Origin: CAZFCK01 sp964517355 | GTDB lineage: Bacteria; Desulfobacterota; Desulfovibrionia; Desulfovibrionales; Desulfovibrionaceae | DNA length: 47,374 bases | Reading direction: 5' to 3' | NCBI GenBank assembly: GCA_964517355.1 | Contig: CAZFCK010000007.1 | Coordinates: 1-47,374 of the forward strand | Part shown: piece by piece, positions 42,569-47,374 of the stretch | Numbering within the stretch: position 1 is the stretch's first letter | How the letters are laid out: each line of letters begins with the position of its first letter | The notes under the pieces: model-generated | Databases searched by the model: none | Told to the model about the DNA's origin: nothing | What the model saw: the letters and a program-made list of their open reading frames with translations, nothing else | Program-made: the position numbers and the translations under genes

Positions 42569-43270
42569 ATGAATTACCAGACCGTGAGCACTACCAGAAC
42601 CCGTACAGAGGTTCTGAACGCCTTTATGCGCGGCGTTTATACGTGGATGACATTTGGGCTGCTGCTCACCGCCGGGGTTGCGTGGTTCGTATCCAATTCG
42701 CCGGCCCTTACCCAGGCCATTTTCGGCAATCAGATGCTTTTCTTCGGTTTGATCATCGCCGAGCTGGCGCTGGTGGTGGGGATTTCCGCAGGTATCCGCA
42801 GACTTTCGCCGAGTGCGGCGTCGGGCCTGTTTCTGCTTTACAGCGCTCTGAACGGCGTGACCCTGTCCTTTATTTTTCTTGTCTATGCGCAGGCAACGAT
42901 TGTTCAGGCTTTCGTGGTCAGCGCGGCCATGTTCGGCGGCATGAGCCTGTATGGCCTGACAACCAAGAAGGACCTCACCTCGTGGGGCAGTTTTCTCGTC
43001 ATGGGGCTTTTCGGCGTCATAATCGCCTCTGTGGTCAATATCTTTATGCACAGCTCGACCATGAATTTTATCATCAGCATCGCGGGCGTGATCGTTTTTA
43101 CCGGACTCACGGCGTATGACACCCAAAAGTTGACCATGATGGGCGAAAGCATGCCGGACGACGCCGCTGTGGTGCGTCGCGGCACCATTCTCGGCGCCCT
43201 GACGTTGTATCTTGATTTCATCAACCTTTTTCTTATGCTGCTGCGTATTTTTGGCGGTAACAGAAATTAA
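42569..43270 (+). CDS. Bax inhibitor-1/YccA family membrane protein
   Basis: A 233-aa protein with seven membrane helices of the BI-1 (YbhL/YccA) family. It shows NAFMRGVYTWMTFGLLLTAG, SGLFLLYSALNGVTLSFIF, the acidic pore region FTGLTAYDTQKL and LYLDFINLFLMLLRIFGG. Members act as calcium leak channels or FtsH-linked proteins. ACAGGAGG lies 9 nt before ATG. It is divergent from the glycan operon and has its own terminator. Confidence 0.93.
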   Translation: MNYQTVSTTRTRTEVLNAFMRGVYTWMTFGLLLTAGVAWFVSNSPALTQAIFGNQMLFFGLIIAELALVVGISAGIRRLSPSAASGLFLLYSALNGVTLSFIFLVYAQATIVQAFVVSAAMFGGMSLYGLTTKKDLTSWGSFLVMGLFGVIIASVVNIFMHSSTMNFIISIAGVIVFTGLTAYDTQKLTMMGESMPDDAAVVRRGTILGALTLYLDFINLFLMLLRIFGGNRN

Positions 43271-43307
43271 TTTTCACGTTTTTGCTTTTTTGTTTCTCAG
43301 GTGATGA

Positions 43308-43340
43308 GGGGGAAATCCTTTTCGGAGGGTTTCCCCCTTT
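43308..43340 (+). terminator. Rho-independent terminator
   Basis: An 11-bp stem GGGGGAAATCC / GGGTTTCCCCC with loop TTTTCGGA, then TTT. It ends the BI-1 family gene. Confidence 0.8.
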
Positions 43341-43363
43341 CGCCTTTCACAGTTCATATGCTC

Positions 43364-43468
43364 TAGCGCATTTTCGCCTTGAAACAAGGCTCTCCCCTGA
43401 AACAATTTCCAATTGTTCCAAGGAAATGCATAAGAGCATCTAGCGCTTTTCAAGCGTGAGATGCTCTA
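43364..43468 (-). repeat. RptA copy 7
   Basis: A 105-bp TA-to-TA element in inverted orientation with one substitution. It is abutted on the left by CATATGCTCTA, which looks like the end of another TAGAGCAT element, and on the right it shares its TA with RptB copy 2. Confidence 0.9.
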
Positions 43469-43592
43469 GAGCATTTAAACTTTGAAAAAGTTGAAAGACT
43501 CTGCAATGATTTGCTTGCAACTCTTTGCCGCGAAATGATTGTAGGCGGGCTTTGCCCACCGTTAAGCGATCATTTCAAGCGTTAAATGCTCT
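43467..43592 (+). repeat. RptB copy 2 (long form)
   Basis: A 126-bp element with ends GAGCATTTA / TAAATGCTC. Its interior holds a hairpin GGCGGGC-TTT-GCCCACC. The short copy at 30316 is the same sequence without most of the interior. The right TA is TG here. Confidence 0.8.
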
Positions 43593-43741
43593 GGGGTAAA
43601 TGATCGAGTATTTGGCGGCCCGCCGGAAAATGCGGCTTCCCCTCCACAGCAGAGCTGAGGGGGGTTCCGGCATCTCCATGCATGGAGCGCTGTTTTCCGT
43701 GGAAGCGCTGGAACCGATCGGGTTAAGACGGTAACTGCTGT

Positions 43742-44239
43742 TTATCCTGCCATAAGGCCGAGTTGCTGGGGCGTTGCATACCAAAGCAGTGTCCCGGCCG
43801 GTCTTCTGTAATCCAGCACGTCCACGCGCATCAACCCGGCGTTTTCGACGTGTATTGCGGCTTTGCTGTTGGTTGTGATCAAGGCGGAAACAATCTCTCC
43901 GATGGAGGGCATGTGCCCCACAAGGCAAACCCGGTTCACGTCGTAGCGGTTTTCCAGATCTTCCAAAAAGGCGAGAGTCTTGAGGGCAGGTGTCATGGCC
44001 TTGACTGCTTCGGTCACGATAATGCTCTTTTTCGGGTACGAGAGCTGTTCCGCCACAATCGCGGCAGTCTGCTGCGCCCTCTTCTTTGGGCTGGTGACGA
44101 GGGCGTCCAGGCGAAGTCCCATCAATCGTGCGGCTCGAGCTGATTTCTCTATCTGATCATACCCCACTGGGCTGAGAGGCTGCTCGGGGTCGAGTTCTTT
44201 ACTGAGGCAGAGTCCGTGCTGCATGAGGTACAATTCCAT
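43742..44239 (-). CDS. sixA: Phosphohistidine phosphatase SixA
   Basis: About 165 aa of the histidine phosphatase superfamily. MELYLMQHG puts the nucleophile at His8, with Gln in place of the usual Arg before it. PLSPVGYDQIEKSARAA, LDALVTSPKKRAQQTA and CLVGHMPSIGEIV (second His) complete the active site. It removes phosphate from histidine-containing phosphotransfer domains. ATG 44239 has AAGGAG 7 nt upstream; the frame runs more than 100 codons further without family similarity. It is divergent from the amidase gene. Confidence 0.9.
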   Translation of the reverse strand: MELYLMQHGLCLSKELDPEQPLSPVGYDQIEKSARAARLMGLRLDALVTSPKKRAQQTAAIVAEQLSYPKKSIIVTEAVKAMTPALKTLAFLEDLENRYDVNRVCLVGHMPSIGEIVSALITTNSKAAIHVENAGLMRVDVLDYRRPAGTLLWYATPQQLGLMAG

Positions 44240-44387
44240 AACGATGCTCCTTGCCGTTGCGGCGTATCGCCTGAGTTCCGACGGTTTGAAACGTGAAAAC
44301 ATCATTAGCAAAGCGGGTGTGTTGCTGCAATATGTTGGCACATTTCGCCTCCAGAGTATATGGTAGGATTTTTGCATATGCAACGTC

Positions 44388-45482
44388 ATGAACACGCCGC
44401 GTCCTTCCCGCATAGACCGTTTTTCCCGCAGAAAAGCTCTGGCTGCATTGCTGGGCGGTGCAGCCGCGCTTTGTTGCCTTCCCGGCACGCTGATGGCCCA
44501 AGGGGCAGTGGATTTGGCCCTTGAAGCGCAGAATGTGTTGACCGCCGGCAACGCGCTTCAGGCGATACCGCTTTTGGAACGAGCAAAAGCGATGGCCGGC
44601 GGCGCAGATCTGATCTGGATTCGCGGCTTGTTGGCCCGGGCGTATTACGTTGGGGGGCGTTCCCAGGATGCCGTCAAGGAAGTGGAGGCGGTGTTGGCGC
44701 TGGAGCCGAAAGAACCTCTGGCCCTGATGCTGCGCGAACGATTGTTGGCGGAGCGGGCGGTGGGCGTTGCCGCGCCGGCTCCAGGCAGCGCGCTGAGCTT
44801 GCGGCGCATGGTTCTTGATCCCGGGCATGGCGGCCTTGATCCCGGCGCCGTGGGCAACGGGTTGCAGGAAAAAGAGGTTGTTCTGGATATCGCCAGACGC
44901 TGCGCCCGAATCCTGGACAACAACTGCCCGGGGCTCAAGACGCAGCTCACGAGAGAGGACGATTACTACATTCCCTTGGAGGCCCGCGCTGTTGCAGCGA
45001 ATTATTATGAGGCGGATCTTTTTGTTTCTCTGCATGCGAATGCGCATCACGATGCCGCGGCGCGCGGGCTGGAAACGTTTCGCTGCACGGAACGCCCCAC
45101 AAGTGCGCAAGCGGCGGCGGTGGCGGCCAGGGAAAACAGAATACCGCAACAAGAGGGCGCGCAAAGCGATTCCCCGCTTTTTGTGGATATTGAGGATATC
45201 CTTTTCCGTTTTGAGCGCGCCCAGGCCTGGCGAAAAGGGGAGCGTGTCGCCCGCCGGCTTCAGGACGGCTTGGCAGCATCCCTGCCCTTGAAAGACCGCG
45301 GCGTGCATGGCGCGAATTTCGCCGTTTTGCGTAAGGCGCGCATGCCGGCCGTGCTCGTCGAGGTGGGGTTCATCAGCAACCCCGATGAAGCCGGAATGTT
45401 GTCGGCTGATAATGGCCGCGAACGTGTCGCCGCGGCGTTGGCGCAGGCCCTTGGCGGAATGGCCCAAAGGGGGGTGGCATGA
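44388..45482 (+). CDS. N-acetylmuramoyl-L-alanine amidase (AmiC-type) with TPR-like N-terminus and Tat signal
   Basis: A 364-aa zinc amidase that cuts the amide bond between MurNAc and the stem peptide in the periplasm. The signal FSRRKALAALLGGAAAL has a twin-arginine pair (14-15), as in E. coli AmiC. Residues 40-125 form TPR-like helices (LLARAYYVGGRSQDAVKEVEA). The Amidase_3 domain has His147 in LDPGHGGLDPG, Glu in LQEKEVVLD, His216 in SLHANAH and Glu in LVEVGFISNPDE. It overlaps the next gene by 4 nt, which makes it the first gene of a three-gene operon. Confidence 0.92.
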   Translation: MNTPRPSRIDRFSRRKALAALLGGAAALCCLPGTLMAQGAVDLALEAQNVLTAGNALQAIPLLERAKAMAGGADLIWIRGLLARAYYVGGRSQDAVKEVEAVLALEPKEPLALMLRERLLAERAVGVAAPAPGSALSLRRMVLDPGHGGLDPGAVGNGLQEKEVVLDIARRCARILDNNCPGLKTQLTREDDYYIPLEARAVAANYYEADLFVSLHANAHHDAAARGLETFRCTERPTSAQAAAVAARENRIPQQEGAQSDSPLFVDIEDILFRFERAQAWRKGERVARRLQDGLAASLPLKDRGVHGANFAVLRKARMPAVLVEVGFISNPDEAGMLSADNGRERVAAALAQALGGMAQRGVA

Positions 45483-46357
45483 ACGCTGTGCGTTTTTTGC
45501 TGATTGCGTGTATGGTCATGGCGATGGCGCAACCCGTTTGGGCGGCGACAGATGCGCTGCTGCGCGCCTCCATGATGCAAGAACAGGGGCATCCGGACAA
45601 GGCTGAAAAACTTCTCCGGGAGGTGCTGCGACAGGAACCGATGAATGTTTTCGCCATGAACCAGCTGGGTCTTTCCTTACTTAAGCAGGGGCGTTTCGAG
45701 GCCGCCAAGGCATGGCTGCAGCGGGCCGCGCATCTGGATGCGGAGGACCCCTTTCCCCGTGTCTGGCTTGGAACTCTTTTATTGCGTGAAAACAATCCTG
45801 AAAAGGCCCGTGAACTTTTTGAAAACGTGCTTTCCAACAATCCGGATCACGCCGACGCACTGTATTTTCTCGGAGTGATACACGGCAGCGCGGCTCGGGT
45901 GGAGCAGGCGGCGGCGTGCTTTGAGAAAGCCGGACGCAACGGCGGGGACGATCCCGCGCTGCAATGCCGTCTCGCCCGGGCGTATGTGCGTCTGGACATG
46001 CCGGAGCCCGCCCGAAAAGCGTATGAACGCGCGTTGCAAAGCGCTCCGGGCTATGGAGATGCGCTCTTGGGGCTGGGCTGGCTGCTCTATAATCAAGGAC
46101 AGGCGGAATCCGCATTTCATTATTGGGAGCAGGCCTTGGATGATCCTCAGTATGCTGCGAAAGCGCGGGAAAGCCTGGCCATGGCGGGTAATGAACGCGC
46201 CCTTGAGGCGTGCGCCAGGGGCGAGCGCTCCCTTGCCGGGGAGTTATGGCGACAGGTTTTGCGTTATGATCCGGAAAACAGAGCCGCCGCATACTATGTG
46301 AAAAACAGCCTCGCCCCCGGTGGCGCGTGCACAGAACAGGGAGGGTATGTCCCTTGA
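45479..46357 (+). CDS. Periplasmic TPR protein
   Basis: A 292-aa protein with a Sec signal peptide (MNAVRFLLIACMVMAMAQPVWA, cut after AWA-like VWA). It has at least six tetratricopeptide repeats, e.g. MNQLGLSLLKQGRFEAAKAWLQ, RVWLGTLLLRENNPEKARELFE and ADALYFLGVIHGSAARVEQAA. It should act as a binding scaffold, plausibly for the amidase or the LPP20 protein in the same operon. It overlaps the amidase gene by 4 nt and the next gene by 4 nt. Confidence 0.88.
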   Translation: MNAVRFLLIACMVMAMAQPVWAATDALLRASMMQEQGHPDKAEKLLREVLRQEPMNVFAMNQLGLSLLKQGRFEAAKAWLQRAAHLDAEDPFPRVWLGTLLLRENNPEKARELFENVLSNNPDHADALYFLGVIHGSAARVEQAAACFEKAGRNGGDDPALQCRLARAYVRLDMPEPARKAYERALQSAPGYGDALLGLGWLLYNQGQAESAFHYWEQALDDPQYAAKARESLAMAGNERALEACARGERSLAGELWRQVLRYDPENRAAAYYVKNSLAPGGACTEQGGYVP

Positions 46358-47289
46358 ATGCTACACAACGCAAAAGAGTAACCGTAATGTTGCTCGTGTT
46401 TTGTCTTTTGTGGGGGAGTACGGCGTATTCTGTGGAAACCGGCGTGGTGCAACAGACGGAAAACGGCGCCATTGACTGGTTGAGCGGCGAGGTGACGGCC
46501 AAGGGAATTGGCGCGCCTCCGGCAAAAGCTGTGAACGCGGCGCAGGCGCGGGCCATGGCCTTGCGGGCGGCAACCGTCATCGCCCGGCGCAATCTCCTGG
46601 AACTGTTGCGGGGCGTTCAAATCGATTCCGCCACAACAGTTCAGAATTTCATGGTCAACGACGATACCGTGGTCTCGCGGGTTCAAGGACATTTGGAGCA
46701 GGCGCGTATTACCGATACCGCGTACATGTCCGATGGGTCCGTGGAAGTGACGGTGCAAGTGAATTTGCGTGGAAAACTCTCGCAGACCCTGCTGCCCCAG
46801 CAAGCCTCGCAACAGCAGACCGCGGCGGCCGCGCCCCCGTCTCCACAGCAGGGACCGCAGCAATTGCAGCCGGTGTCCGTTCCCCCCAAGCCTTCACGGC
46901 CAGCAATACCCGACGGCAGCGAGACGAGCGTCGCTCCCCGTGCGTTCGGTGGCGTCACGGGATTGGTGGTGGATGCGCGGGGCCTGGGCGCCAGACCGGC
47001 CATGAGTCCCCGTATTTTGGATGAAGATGGCCGCGAAGTGTACGGCTCTTCCTTTGTGGGGCGCGAATACGCCATCCAGCAAGGTATGGCGGGATATGCC
47101 AAAAATCCGGCGCAGGCTTCGGCCAGCGACCGTGTGGCCGGCAATCCTTTGCAGGTAAAAGCGCGGAGCGTTTCCGGGCAAGCGAAGACGGATATTGTCG
47201 TCAGTAATGAAGACGCCGAGCGTATCCGTCAGGTGGCCGCCAACAGCGAGGTTCTGCAACAATGCCGTGTGATGATCGTGCTCGATTAG
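46354..47289 (+). CDS. LPP20-family envelope protein
   Basis: About 311 aa. The N-terminal signal peptide is VTVMLLVFCLLWGSTAYS; there is no lipobox cysteine. The LPP20 domain follows: DWLSGEVTAKGIGAPPAKAV and ARAMALRAATVIARRNLLELL, then TVQNFMVNDDTVVSRVQGHL. A Gln/Pro-rich linker (about 150-195) separates it from a C-terminal domain starting GVTGLVVDARGLGARP, common in deltaproteobacterial surface and flagellar-linked proteins. I use TTG 46354, which overlaps the upstream stop (TTGA) with GGGAGGG before it. GTG 46327 is an alternative. The stop TAG coincides with a TAGAGCAT element terminus. Confidence 0.8.
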   Translation: MNATQRKRVTVMLLVFCLLWGSTAYSVETGVVQQTENGAIDWLSGEVTAKGIGAPPAKAVNAAQARAMALRAATVIARRNLLELLRGVQIDSATTVQNFMVNDDTVVSRVQGHLEQARITDTAYMSDGSVEVTVQVNLRGKLSQTLLPQQASQQQTAAAAPPSPQQGPQQLQPVSVPPKPSRPAIPDGSETSVAPRAFGGVTGLVVDARGLGARPAMSPRILDEDGREVYGSSFVGREYAIQQGMAGYAKNPAQASASDRVAGNPLQVKARSVSGQAKTDIVVSNEDAERIRQVAANSEVLQQCRVMIVLD

Positions 47290-47374
47290 AGCATGTTGAT
47301 ACGACTTTTGGACTAAAAGGAAAAAAGAATAAAGTCGCGGGCTTTCGCGCCCGCACGACGACCAGGGGAGGCCC
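47287..47374 (+). repeat. TAGAGCAT terminus followed by RptC copy 2, cut by the window end
   Basis: TAGAGCATGTTGATACGAC begins at the stop codon of the LPP20 gene and resembles the RptD left end. From 47329 the sequence is identical to RptC copy 1, including the GCGGGC/GCCCGC hairpin and the start of CCAGGGG-AGG-CCC. Confidence 0.7.

Noticed and set aside
227..43468. RptA copies as a CRISPR-like or tandem array
   Set aside because: Copies are dispersed by several kilobases in both orientations with unrelated flanks.

Overview
The window reads as chromosome from a Gram-negative, flagellated, probably anaerobic deltaproteobacterium, most likely of the Desulfovibrionaceae. This is inferred from the protein repertoire: PomAB-type stator, FapA, a MucR/Ros regulator, an LPP20-family protein, a Cache-type chemoreceptor and CgeB-like glycosyltransferases. 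No rRNA, tRNA, CRISPR array, transposase or prophage was found.

Layout. (1) 329-10996, all on the minus strand: a tight run dnaE > queD > dtd > receiver-PP2C phosphatase > anti-sigma kinase > STAS antagonist > fapA > motA > motB > CgeB-like glycosyltransferase. It joins replication and tRNA functions to a partner-switching module and the flagellar stator. (2) 11283-13251: a small membrane protein, a 70-aa orphan, a PadR regulator and a TiaS-like 'GFDDTD' protein. (3) 13252-17178: AT-rich spacers around a mucR-like gene, then gltA. (4) 17179-21655: an M20 peptidase, then a coupled pair, an ATP-grasp ligase and a KamA-like radical SAM aminomutase that lacks the lysine-anchoring aspartates. (5) 21656-24838: a repeat-rich, gene-poor island. 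It holds a pyruvoyl-dependent histidine decarboxylase with a Sec signal peptide (the most unusual gene here) and a cysteine-rich orphan. (6) 24839-28271: the operon clpS > clpA > aat, a compact N-degron pathway. (7) 28636-30187: a CYTH protein, then crcB/fluC with a DUF190 gene. (8) 30607-43270: nadE, a polytopic GT-C-like protein, a large chemoreceptor, a four-gene glycan operon and a Bax-inhibitor-1 family protein. (9) 43742-47289: sixA, divergent from an amidase > TPR > LPP20 operon.

The intergenic spaces are full of related non-coding elements. Seven nearly identical 105-bp copies (called RptA here) run from TA to TA, carry three hairpins and begin TAGAGCAT or its imperfect mirror. Decayed RptA copies and three further families (RptB, RptC, RptD) also occur; RptB and RptD share the TAGAGCAT terminus. 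They look like non-autonomous elements inserted at TA. In three places the element boundary is exactly the TAG stop codon of the adjacent gene.

The best candidates for undescribed biology are the apparently periplasmic histidine decarboxylase, the ATP-grasp/aminomutase pair, the TiaS-like protein and the TA-bounded element family.
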